In this document: one piece after another, positions 16,978-24,836 of the stretch
How positions within the stretch are numbered: the first letter of the stretch is position 1
Layout: each line of letters begins with the position of its first letter
Assembly: GCF_018223345.1 (NCBI RefSeq)
Contig: NZ_CP073587.1
Location: 903,001-967,000, forward strand
From: Shewanella yunxiaonensis
GTDB lineage: Bacteria > Pseudomonadota > Gammaproteobacteria > Enterobacterales > Shewanellaceae
DNA length: 64,000 nt
Direction of reading: 5' to 3'
Notes under the pieces: generated by a model
What the model saw: the letters and a program-made list of their open reading frames with translations, nothing else
Told to the model about the DNA's origin: nothing
The model's database searches: none
Translations under genes and position numbers: made by a program

Positions 16978-17553
16978 ATGTATAAGTATGCCGCGTTATT
17001 TGCATTAGCACTGACTGCCAGCAGCATGTCGCTGCAAGCGGCAGAAGTGACCATGGGCGGGAAGCCGGTATCTTTACTTGGTAAATTGCCGCAGCTCGGT
17101 CAGGTTGCCCCGAGTTTCAGAGTGGTCGATGATAAGTTTCAAGCCGTTAGTCTGAGCGATTTTAAGGGCAAAACTGTCCTGATCAGTGCGGTTCCCAGTC
17201 TGGATACCGGGGTTTGCGCACTACAAACCAAACGTTTCAATACCGAGGTGGCAAATTTCGATCCGTCCTCGGTTGTGATGCTGAGTATCAGTGAAGACTT
17301 ACCCTTTGCCCAGAAACGATTTTGTAAGGTAGAAAATGTGGAGAGCATCAAAGTGCTGTCAGATTCAGTCTGGCGCGACTTTGGTGAAAAATACGGGTTG
17401 ATCATCAAAGACATGGGGATCCTGGCACGCTCGATCTTCATTATCGATCCTCAGGGAAAGTTGCAGTACGTTGAACTGGTACCTGAAATCGGTCACCATC
17501 CCGATTATGACAAGGCGCTGGCAGCATTGACTGAAATCAGTAAGCAGTCATGA
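16978..17553 (+). CDS. tpx: Thiol peroxidase Tpx with signal peptide
   Basis: A 191-residue atypical two-Cys peroxiredoxin. Compared with the roughly 168-residue cytoplasmic E. coli Tpx it has an N-terminal signal peptide (MYKYAALFALALTASSMSLQA), so it should act in the periplasm. The peroxidatic Cys80 lies in SLDTGVCALQTKRFN and the resolving Cys116 in LPFAQKRFCKVENVE. It would need a periplasmic reductant rather than cytoplasmic thioredoxin, perhaps a thioredoxin-like or Dsb protein; that is inference. It lies between two terminators. Confidence 0.92.
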   Translation: MYKYAALFALALTASSMSLQAAEVTMGGKPVSLLGKLPQLGQVAPSFRVVDDKFQAVSLSDFKGKTVLISAVPSLDTGVCALQTKRFNTEVANFDPSSVVMLSISEDLPFAQKRFCKVENVESIKVLSDSVWRDFGEKYGLIIKDMGILARSIFIIDPQGKLQYVELVPEIGHHPDYDKALAALTEISKQS

Positions 17554-17565
17554 ATCTGACTTATA

Positions 17566-17595
17566 AAAACGCCAGCAATATCTCGCTGGCGTTTT
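17566..17595. terminator. Bidirectional terminator between tpx and the TRIC-type gene
   Basis: A perfect 11-bp AAAACGCCAGC/GCTGGCGTTTT stem between convergent genes, with A and T flanks on the two sides. Confidence 0.9.
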
Positions 17596-17606
17596 CATGA
17601 AATTGC

Positions 17607-18239
17607 TTAGCGCCGCTCCCCAATAGAATAGTGAAATGTTGGCACTGACCAGCTGAAGCGAATGGCTAACATCCGCAAGCTAAACCCTAACCACAGACTA
17701 ACGCTAAGATTAAGCCAGGGTTCAGTGCCAGCGAGCTGTAATGTCACATAACAACTCGCCGTCACAATAGCGACAATACCGTAGAGTTCTTTGCGAAATA
17801 TCAGTGGAACCTGATTGCACAGAATATCGCGGATCACCCCGCCGAATACGCCAGTAATCACTCCCATCACAATCGCTACCGCGGGGCTTAATCCCAGCAT
17901 CAATGTTTTTTGAGCACCAATAACAGAAAATACTGCAAGCCCAAGGGCATCAATGGTCAGAAACAGTTTGGTCAAATACTGCATGACGGGTGCGATGACA
18001 ACAGTGAGGAGTGATGCTAAAACGATCGCCAGCAAATAATGCCAGTTCTCAATCCAAATCAACGGATAATTGCCTAACATCATGTCACGTAGCGTACCGC
18101 CTCCGACAGCAGTAGCACTGCCGACGATCACTACCCCGAACAGATCCATTCGTTGTTTACCCGCGGCCAGGGCCCCCGTCATTGCTTCGGCAACTATTCC
18201 AATAAACCATAACATCAGGACAAATTGAGTTTCCTGCAT
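17607..18239 (-). CDS. TRIC-type cation channel family protein (YicG/UPF0126)
   Basis: A 210-residue inner-membrane protein with about seven helices arranged as two repeats, matching the bacterial TRIC/UPF0126 family. Glycine-rich motifs GSATAVGGGTLRDMMLG and GVFGGVIRDILCNQVPLI mark the two halves, each with the conserved GGxxRD. Bacterial TRIC proteins form monovalent cation channels in vitro. The start at 18239 is chosen over the ATG at 18272 because only it is preceded by a GGGGA-type site and it gives the family's usual length. Confidence 0.88.
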   Translation of the reverse strand: MQETQFVLMLWFIGIVAEAMTGALAAGKQRMDLFGVVIVGSATAVGGGTLRDMMLGNYPLIWIENWHYLLAIVLASLLTVVIAPVMQYLTKLFLTIDALGLAVFSVIGAQKTLMLGLSPAVAIVMGVITGVFGGVIRDILCNQVPLIFRKELYGIVAIVTASCYVTLQLAGTEPWLNLSVSLWLGFSLRMLAIRFSWSVPTFHYSIGERR

Positions 18240-18503
18240 CTTGAAATCCCCACTACTCATATTAACGCGCATTTTGACCGAAAATCGGGTTCAACAAAAA
18301 TGAGATATTTTATAAATATACGTTAGATATATTAATGGATAAAATTTATAACTAATTGATATTATTTTATTAATTAATATTTAATCGGAAATGTACATTT
18401 AATATTCTCAGTATAATTCTGACCTCGGAAGGTCTGGGCGTAACTGTACAGCTATCACCGGGCGGAGTAGAGTAAACTTTTCCTGTAATGTTCGGATAAC
18501 CTG

Positions 18504-19517
18504 ATGATTGATTTACGAAGTGATACGGTAACGCAGCCAACGGCCGCGATGCGCAAAGCGATGGCAGCCGCTGTGGTGGGGGATGATGTTTATGGTGACG
18601 ACCCGACAGTGAACCATCTGGAGCAGATGGCAGCTGAAATGTTTGGTTTTGAAGAGGCGTTGTTTACAACCTCTGGCACTCAGGCCAATTTATTAGCGTT
18701 GATGTCACATTGTAATCGCGGTGATGAATATATCTGTGGTCAACAGGCCCACAACTACAAGTATGAAGCCGGCGGTGCCGCCGTACTTGGCAGCATTCAG
18801 CCACAGCCAATAGCGAATCTGGCAGACGGAACTTTACCGCTCAACGACGTGACTGCGGCCATTAAGCCTGATGACTTTCATTTTGCCCGCACTAAGCTTA
18901 TCAGTCTGGAAAATACCATTGGGGGTAAAGTACTCCCTCAGCAATATCTGGCAGAAGCACAGCAACTGGCATTTTCCAAAGGGTTAAAAATCCATCTTGA
19001 TGGTGCGCGCGTGGCAAATGCTGCGGTGGCGCAAAACATCGGTATTTCTGAGATTATGCAGTTTTTTGATTCGGCTACTGTTTGTTTGTCTAAGGGGTTG
19101 TGTGCCCCAGTCGGTTCTTTACTGTTAGGGGATGAACATTTTATTCACCGGGCACGCCGTTGGCGTAAGATGCTGGGTGGTGGTATGCGTCAGGCTGGGA
19201 TCTTGGCTGCGGCAGGTGAGTTAGCACTGACTCAACAAGTAGCACGATTAGCGGACGACCATGCCAACGCCCGTATCTTGGCTGAAGGGTTGTCAGAACT
19301 GACTGAGTTAAATGTCGATCTGTCACTGGTTCAAACGAACATGGTATTTGCGGAGTTAGACAGCCAGATAAACCCATTGATGTTAGCGTCGCAGCTTGGC
19401 GAATGTGGGGTGCGTATCAGCGCTGGCAAGTCTTTGCGTCTGGTGACGCACAACGACATTTCGACAGCCGATATTCACACAACTATCGCCGCTTTTAAGC
19501 AGTGTCTGGCACACTAA
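18504..19517 (+). CDS. ltaE: Low-specificity L-threonine aldolase
   Basis: A 337-residue PLP enzyme cleaving L-threonine and L-allo-threonine to glycine and acetaldehyde; E. coli LtaE has 333 residues. The opening MIDLRSDTVTQPTAAMRKAM and the VGDDVYGDDPTVNHLE block are near identical to family consensus. GGAAVLGSIQPQPI and KIHLDGARVANA (PLP aspartate) follow, and the Schiff-base lysine is in VCLSKGLCAPVGS. The 264 bp upstream are very AT-rich and likely contain the promoter, but I could not assign specific boxes. Confidence 0.95.
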   Translation: MIDLRSDTVTQPTAAMRKAMAAAVVGDDVYGDDPTVNHLEQMAAEMFGFEEALFTTSGTQANLLALMSHCNRGDEYICGQQAHNYKYEAGGAAVLGSIQPQPIANLADGTLPLNDVTAAIKPDDFHFARTKLISLENTIGGKVLPQQYLAEAQQLAFSKGLKIHLDGARVANAAVAQNIGISEIMQFFDSATVCLSKGLCAPVGSLLLGDEHFIHRARRWRKMLGGGMRQAGILAAAGELALTQQVARLADDHANARILAEGLSELTELNVDLSLVQTNMVFAELDSQINPLMLASQLGECGVRISAGKSLRLVTHNDISTADIHTTIAAFKQCLAH

Positions 19518-19579
19518 TTCGCTCAGTTCTGCGGGTTTGCACCGATGCGCCCGCTCCCTTTATCCTTGCCCACCGGAAA

Positions 19580-19615
19580 CACCATTAACAGTGCAGACAG
19601 TGTCTGAAAATGGTG
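19580..19615. repeat. Nested inverted repeats upstream of thioesterase gene
   Basis: CACCATT (19580-19586) pairs with AATGGTG (19609-19615), and inside it CAGACA/TGTCTG (19594-19606) forms a perfect dyad around a single G. There is no T run, so it is either a DNA-binding site or a structured RNA rather than a simple terminator. It lies 124 bp before the downstream start. Confidence 0.45.
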
Positions 19616-19738
19616 CATTTGAGCAACATTTTTTCCGAATTAATCAACTAACAATCTGAAAAATATTGAAAAATAAATATGACGTTGTAATTGCTAAATT
19701 CGCTGTATCTACTCATTTACCGGAAGGGAGGCATCAGG

Positions 19739-20107
19739 ATGAAATATTACAGCCGCCGCTTGGTTAAACATGAACATCTCAATCCAGCCGGATCGCTATT
19801 CGGCGGTCAATTACTCAGTTGGATAGATGAAGAAGCTGCCATATTCGCAGGCTGTCAGATGAAAAGTCGCAGTCATGTCACCAAGTTGATTTCTGAAATC
19901 AACTTTATGACACCGGCAAAACTAGGAGATGTGATTGAATTCGGGCTGGAGCTGATCAGCACTGGTCATACATCGATAACTGTGCGCTGTGAGGTGCGTA
20001 ATAAGCAGACTCTGGCTCCCATTGTCAGCATTGACAAGATGGTGTTCGTCAATGTTAACGAGGCAGGTCTGCCCGTTCCCCACGGTGCAACAGCCAATGC
20101 CGCCTAA
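19739..20107 (+). CDS. Acyl-CoA thioesterase, hotdog fold
   Basis: A 122-residue single-hotdog thioesterase of the YciA/acyl-CoA hydrolase family. The start at 19739 follows a strong AGGGAGG site; a longer frame upstream adds 16 unconserved residues. The family core is present: HLNPAGSLFGGQLLSWIDEEAA with the conserved Asp/Glu catalytic pair, HVTKLISEINFMTPAKLGD and TSITVRCEVRN. It likely hydrolyses acyl-CoA to free acid and CoA; chain-length preference is not readable. It is convergent with the lipoprotein gene at 20119. Confidence 0.88.
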   Translation: MKYYSRRLVKHEHLNPAGSLFGGQLLSWIDEEAAIFAGCQMKSRSHVTKLISEINFMTPAKLGDVIEFGLELISTGHTSITVRCEVRNKQTLAPIVSIDKMVFVNVNEAGLPVPHGATANAA

Positions 20108-20118
20108 GCCAGAACTGG

Positions 20119-20319
20119 TCAGTCTTTTTGGATATCTTGCTTCACTGAGTTGACGGCATCACGCGATGCATGACCGATATCCTTAGTCACATCTCGCGTG
20201 GTGTGGCCAATTTCTTTAGTGACATCCCGTGTGGCGTGACCAATATCTTTGCCGGTCTGTTTGAGTTCAGCGCAAGCCGAGAGTATTAGTAGTGCGCTTA
20301 ACATCAGTATCATTCTCAT
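20119..20319 (-). CDS. Small lipoprotein with three 11-residue repeats
   Basis: A 66-residue predicted lipoprotein. The signal MRMILMLSALLILSAC has a clean lipobox (LSAC). After a short linker the mature part is three tandem hendecads, KDIGHATRDVT, KEIGHTTRDVT and KDIGHASRDAV, followed by a lysine/aspartate tail. An 11-residue period suits a right-handed or mixed coiled coil or an amphipathic helix on the membrane. I do not recognise a functional family; it is superficially entericidin-like in size and signal. It is 48 bp downstream of yfhL on the same strand. Confidence 0.75.
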   Translation of the reverse strand: MRMILMLSALLILSACAELKQTGKDIGHATRDVTKEIGHTTRDVTKDIGHASRDAVNSVKQDIQKD

Positions 20320-20367
20320 AATTGACTCTCCTTGGTGTCAAAACTAACAGGATAAAGCGGCAAGATG

Positions 20368-20637
<270 letters not shown>

Positions 20638-22014
20638 TTATTCACCCTGATGGGGATTACGGGTATCCTGACCGTCTGGCAGATTGCGCAGCAATATACC
20701 GTGTTCCAGTACTACTTCCTTCGGTACCGGTAAGTAAACAGTATGGCCATTGCCTGGCCCACAATCAATCGCTTCACCTTTGCGATTCAGCAGTGATTCA
20801 ATAGTTAGACTGATATTGCCTTGTGGTGTCATCAGTTCGACACTGTCACCCACACTGAATTTATTCTTCACTTCGATTTCGGCCAACCCGTCAGCGTTAC
20901 GCTTGCCGGTGAGTTCTCCGACAAACTGTTGACTGTCGCTAACTGAATAGCCGTAATCGTAATTCTGATATTCATCGTGGACGTGCCGACGCAGAAAGCC
21001 TTCGGTATAGCCACGATGCGCCAGTCCTTCAAGTTGTTGCATGAGGCTGCGATCAAACGAGTTACCAGCGGCAGCATCGTTAATCGCTTTACGGTATAAC
21101 TGGGCGGTACGTGCAACATAGTAGAAGGATTTGGTACGACCTTCGATTTTCAGGGAGTTGATGCCCATACTTGCCAGTCGTTCTACATGCTGGATGGCCC
21201 GTAAATCCTTAGAGTTCATGATATAAGTGCCATGTTCATCTTCGAACGCTGGCATGTACTCTCCAGGACGATTGCCTTCCTGCAGCAGAAATATCTTGTC
21301 AGTGGCTGGGCCGTCACCTAGCGTAGGCTTTTCAATCTGTACTGCGCTGTCATTGACTGGATTGATCGCAATGATATCACCAGCATCATTTTGCTTTGCT
21401 TCATGTACATCATACTTCCAGCGACAGGCATTGGTGCAGGTGCCCTGGTTAGGATCACGCTTGTTAATATAACCAGATAACAAACAACGTCCGGAGTAAG
21501 CCATACACAGTGCGCCATGCACAAAGACTTCCAGCTCAATGTCCGGACAATGTTGGCGGATTTCTTCGATTTCATCCAAAGAAAGCTCACGCGAAAGGAT
21601 GACGCGTTTAATCCCTTGAGATTCCCAGAATTTTACTGAAGCCCAGTTGATGGCGTTGGCTTGTACGGATAAATGTACCACTTGCTCCGGAAACGCTTCG
21701 CGTACCATCATGATCAGACCTGGGTCAGACATGATCAGGGCATCGGGTTTCATCGAAACCACCGGCTCCATGTCCTTGATATAGGTTTTTAACTTGGAGT
21801 TATGTGGCGCAATATTGCTTACTACATAAAGTTTTTTACCAAGTTCATGGGCTTCATTAATTCCCGTCGCCAGATTTTCCATGTTGAAGTCGTTGTTGCG
21901 CACCCGCAAGCTATATCTCGGCTGGCCCGCGTAAACGGCATCTGCACCGTAGGCAAAGGCATAGCGCATATTTTTCAATGTCCCGGCAGGGGACAACAGC
22001 TCAGGTTTGAACAT
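20638..22014 (-). CDS. trhP: tRNA hydroxylation protein TrhP (YegQ), U32 peptidase family
   Basis: A 458-residue U32-family protein close to E. coli YegQ/TrhP (453 residues), which is needed for prephenate-dependent 5-hydroxylation of U34 in tRNA, the precursor of cmo5U/mcmo5U. The N-terminal TIM-barrel part is PELLSPAGTLKNMRYAFAYG with YAGQPRYSLR. The U32 signature ELEVFVHGALCMAYSGRCLLS and the Cys-rich GTCTNACRW segment, likely Fe-S ligands, follow. LKIEGRTKSFYY and a C-terminal beta domain complete it. yfhL immediately downstream could supply electrons, which is inference from adjacency. Confidence 0.92.
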   Translation of the reverse strand: MFKPELLSPAGTLKNMRYAFAYGADAVYAGQPRYSLRVRNNDFNMENLATGINEAHELGKKLYVVSNIAPHNSKLKTYIKDMEPVVSMKPDALIMSDPGLIMMVREAFPEQVVHLSVQANAINWASVKFWESQGIKRVILSRELSLDEIEEIRQHCPDIELEVFVHGALCMAYSGRCLLSGYINKRDPNQGTCTNACRWKYDVHEAKQNDAGDIIAINPVNDSAVQIEKPTLGDGPATDKIFLLQEGNRPGEYMPAFEDEHGTYIMNSKDLRAIQHVERLASMGINSLKIEGRTKSFYYVARTAQLYRKAINDAAAGNSFDRSLMQQLEGLAHRGYTEGFLRRHVHDEYQNYDYGYSVSDSQQFVGELTGKRNADGLAEIEVKNKFSVGDSVELMTPQGNISLTIESLLNRKGEAIDCGPGNGHTVYLPVPKEVVLEHGILLRNLPDGQDTRNPHQGE

Positions 22015-22317
22015 AACTCACTCTCGCTCATGGATGTCTGACGGCCACGAAAGTGTGGCTGGCGCGGCATTTTACTGAAAATTTGCCAATCGATGCAAAT
22101 GAAAGACTGATTAATTTACTCTGGTTTATCCGCGCTGGCGTCACAACTGAAAAACGCGTTATTCTTGGTAACATTCTGATGATAATCTGCAACTGTGTAA
22201 AAGTTACGCAAATACTTGCCCATATCTCAGAGTGGCGGATATATCTGCTCCGGACAACATTCATAGCTGATATACTGAGTTACAGATTTTAAACAACAAA
22301 GTTACATTGGGGCGCGC
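22015..22317. other. Intergenic region between trhP and the HDOD gene
   Basis: This 303-bp region lies between divergent genes and must hold both promoters. I see no terminator, tRNA or clear operator; the right half is moderately AT-rich. Short open frames here lack start contexts and family resemblance. Confidence 0.6.
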
Positions 22318-23160
22318 ATGTCAACAGAGCACCAGCTGTTGGTCAGTCTTCTGAAGAAATTAAAATTCGATACCCTGGTTTTACCGACGTTGCCGGAAGT
22401 GGCAATTAGGGTACAGGAAGTGATGGGGCGTCAGAATTCCAGTCTTAAGCAAGTGGCGGAAGTTATTGGCCAGGATGCAGCTATTTCAGCCCGACTGATT
22501 AAGGTTGCCAACAGTGCGTTTTACAGCCGTGGCGTCAAGGCAGAAAACATTAATCAAGCGGTGACCCGTATCGGTCTGACCCAGATTAAATCTATTGTGA
22601 CCTCCATTGCGATGGAGCAGCTGTTCATTTCTACTAACGAGATGGTATGGGAAGTGATGGATGAAGTGTGGGGCACCTCTATTGAGGTAACCGCTGCCGC
22701 TGCATCTATGTTGCTGATGTATAAGCCGAAACATCCAGAAAGTCAGCTAAATTACGACACGCTGACATTGGCCGGGTTGGTACATAATATTGGTGCCTTG
22801 CCGGTGCTGACGGAAGCAGAATCTCATCCGGAGCTGTTTACCAGTATTGGGCAGTTACGCGCCCTAGTGCGTAAGCTGCAAGGCCCGATTGGCCGAGCGG
22901 TACTGAACAGTTGGGATTTTACCCCTGAGGTCACGGAAGTGGTTGAGCGCTGGGCCGATCTGCATTATCTGCCGGAACAAGTGACTTACCTCGATTTTAT
23001 TCGCGCGGCAGCTTTCTATGTCGGAGAGTTACGTGCTGGTCCTGAATTACAACAACGGTTAGATGTGTTTATTAAAAAAGGCTTGCCTGTAACGCCGGAT
23101 GATTTGGCAAGTGACGAATTTTTAGAACATTTTCATTCAATAAAAGCAAGTTACGATTGA
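22318..23160 (+). CDS. HDOD domain protein
   Basis: A 280-residue protein consisting essentially of one HDOD domain (residues about 15-215), an HD-related output domain usually lacking hydrolase residues. Typical blocks are LPTLPEVAIRVQEVM, IGQDAAISARLIKVANSAFYS and AVTRIGLTQIKSIVTSIAM. No receiver or GGDEF domain is fused. Such proteins often act in signalling, and here a GGDEF-EAL gene follows 79 bp later on the same strand, suggesting a shared cyclic-di-GMP context. The start at 22318 follows a GGGGCGC-like site. Confidence 0.88.
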   Translation: MSTEHQLLVSLLKKLKFDTLVLPTLPEVAIRVQEVMGRQNSSLKQVAEVIGQDAAISARLIKVANSAFYSRGVKAENINQAVTRIGLTQIKSIVTSIAMEQLFISTNEMVWEVMDEVWGTSIEVTAAAASMLLMYKPKHPESQLNYDTLTLAGLVHNIGALPVLTEAESHPELFTSIGQLRALVRKLQGPIGRAVLNSWDFTPEVTEVVERWADLHYLPEQVTYLDFIRAAAFYVGELRAGPELQQRLDVFIKKGLPVTPDDLASDEFLEHFHSIKASYD

Positions 23161-23239
23161 TTTTAAATGCGGTATGCTGGAACGTATACCGTAAACTAAC
23201 GCTGATGCCGTCAGGTGATTGGCGACTTGGGGATATTCG

Positions 23240-24736
23240 ATGATCTTTGGGCTGATAGCAGTGTTGACCTTAAGTGTGTTGGCTGGCGTTGTCCTAGGGA
23301 TACGTTATTGGCGTTTAAAGCAATTTGTTGCCCTGCTGGCAGATGACCTGCGTTCTCAGGTAGAACATAAGCAGCCTTTAGACATCGCCGAAGTGCCCGA
23401 GCGTGGCGTTCCCCTTTACCTTGCTATCAAGTCATTAATACGACAGATCCCCACCAATATTGGTCGCGACGCTCTAACCGGTCTGCCTAATCGTCAATGG
23501 TTTAAGCGTGCCATCACGCCATTAATGCCGGTGACGAACGGCACTATGGTCATGTTGGATATTGACCGCTTCCGTTTTGTGAACGATCTGTTTGGCTTTA
23601 GTGCGGGTGATAAATTGTTACAGGGCTATGCTGCCCGGTTACGGCAAAGTACTCCGCAGCCGCGATTCGTCGCTCGCATGGATGGTGATGAATTTCTACT
23701 GTTTTACGAGCAGCAACTGACGCTGGCAGACCTCGAAGCCTTGCAACAGCAACTACAACTGCCTTATGAAATCGATAAGACACCCATTGGCATCAAGGTC
23801 AAAGTGGGATATCTGCAGTTACAGCAACACCATGCGGATACCAGCTTGATGTTAAAACGTGTCGATCTGGCACTGAAGAAGGCGCGCGATGATCGGCGTG
23901 GGATTGCGGCTTATGAAAGCGGCGATGACAGTGTGCATCTGCGGGAAATGCAGATTATTCATAGTTTGCCCAAGGCGTTGCAGCATAACCAATTGTACGT
24001 GGTGTATCAGCCAAAAGAGAGCCTGCATACCGGCAAGTGCGAACAAGTGGAAGCTCTGATCCGCTGGGAACATCCGCAGCTTGGGGTGGTATCACCGGCG
24101 GAGTTTATTCCGCTCGCTGAATGTGCCGGGATGATCCATTTGGTAACGCATTGGGTGATGGATAAAGTGCTGCAGCAACAGCAGCAGTGGCGTGCGCAAG
24201 GCGTAAATATTCGTGTGGCAGTCAATCTGGCTGGCAGTGATTTCGAACAGGATGTGGTTGCCTGTATCAGCCATAAATTACAGCAATATCAGCTCACTGG
24301 TGATGCTATTGCGTTAGAGATTACCGAGGGGGTGCTGATTGCGAATATGAGCGGTACCTGCGAAAAATTGCAGCAACTGCGGCAGATGGGGATTGAAGTT
24401 GCCATTGATGACTTCGGTACCGGGCATTCATCGCTAGCTTATCTGAAAGACCTTCCGGTCGATGAAATTAAGATTGATAAAGCCTTTGTGGATGATTTGC
24501 TGGTGGATCGCCGGGCGCAGCGGATTGTCCTGACTACCATTGAAATGGCGCATCATCTGGGCTTTCGCGTGACGGTAGAAGGTGTTGAAAATAGCCGTCA
24601 ACGGGAACTCCTCAAACGTATGGGGGCCGATTTGCTGCAAGGTATGCTGTTTTCCAATCCAATGCGCGGCGCTGAGCTGGCCTATCATGGCGATACCTTG
24701 CAGCTCAACTGCATGCCATTGGCCCAGTCGCTGTAA
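23240..24736 (+). CDS. Membrane-anchored GGDEF-EAL protein, probable c-di-GMP phosphodiesterase
   Basis: A 498-residue protein. The start at 23240 has GGGGA at 23228-23232 upstream; a TTG at 23219 is less likely. An N-terminal membrane helix (IFGLIAVLTLSVLAGVVLGI) anchors it. The GGDEF domain begins with DALTGLPNR, but its active-site motif reads MDGDEF, with the first Gly replaced by Asp, and no canonical RxxD I-site is evident. The EAL domain is intact: EALIRWEHP, IALEITEG, AIDDFGTGHSS, DEIKIDKAFV and VTVEGVE. Net activity is probably c-di-GMP hydrolysis, with the GGDEF part possibly regulatory. Confidence 0.9.
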   Translation: MIFGLIAVLTLSVLAGVVLGIRYWRLKQFVALLADDLRSQVEHKQPLDIAEVPERGVPLYLAIKSLIRQIPTNIGRDALTGLPNRQWFKRAITPLMPVTNGTMVMLDIDRFRFVNDLFGFSAGDKLLQGYAARLRQSTPQPRFVARMDGDEFLLFYEQQLTLADLEALQQQLQLPYEIDKTPIGIKVKVGYLQLQQHHADTSLMLKRVDLALKKARDDRRGIAAYESGDDSVHLREMQIIHSLPKALQHNQLYVVYQPKESLHTGKCEQVEALIRWEHPQLGVVSPAEFIPLAECAGMIHLVTHWVMDKVLQQQQQWRAQGVNIRVAVNLAGSDFEQDVVACISHKLQQYQLTGDAIALEITEGVLIANMSGTCEKLQQLRQMGIEVAIDDFGTGHSSLAYLKDLPVDEIKIDKAFVDDLLVDRRAQRIVLTTIEMAHHLGFRVTVEGVENSRQRELLKRMGADLLQGMLFSNPMRGAELAYHGDTLQLNCMPLAQSL

Positions 24737-24750
24737 CGGATGAATTAGCC

Positions 24751-24777
24751 AAAAGGGATGCATTTGCATCCCTTTTT
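24751..24777. terminator. Bidirectional terminator after GGDEF-EAL gene
   Basis: A perfect AAAGGGATGCA/TGCATCCCTTT stem with a 2-nt loop followed by T residues; it can serve the convergent ettA transcript as well. Confidence 0.85.
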
Positions 24778-24793
24778 CGTATGTCGCATTTGC

Positions 24794-24827
24794 ATAACGA
24801 CTGGCAACTTATGCCGCCAGTCGTTAT
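24794..24827. repeat. 12-bp inverted repeat just after ettA
   Basis: ATAACGACTGGC pairs with GCCAGTCGTTAT across a 10-nt loop, 9 bp beyond the ettA stop. There is no adjacent T run, so it may be a 3'-end stabilising hairpin ahead of the terminator at 24751. Confidence 0.6.
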
Positions 24828-24836
24828 CCGCGTGAT

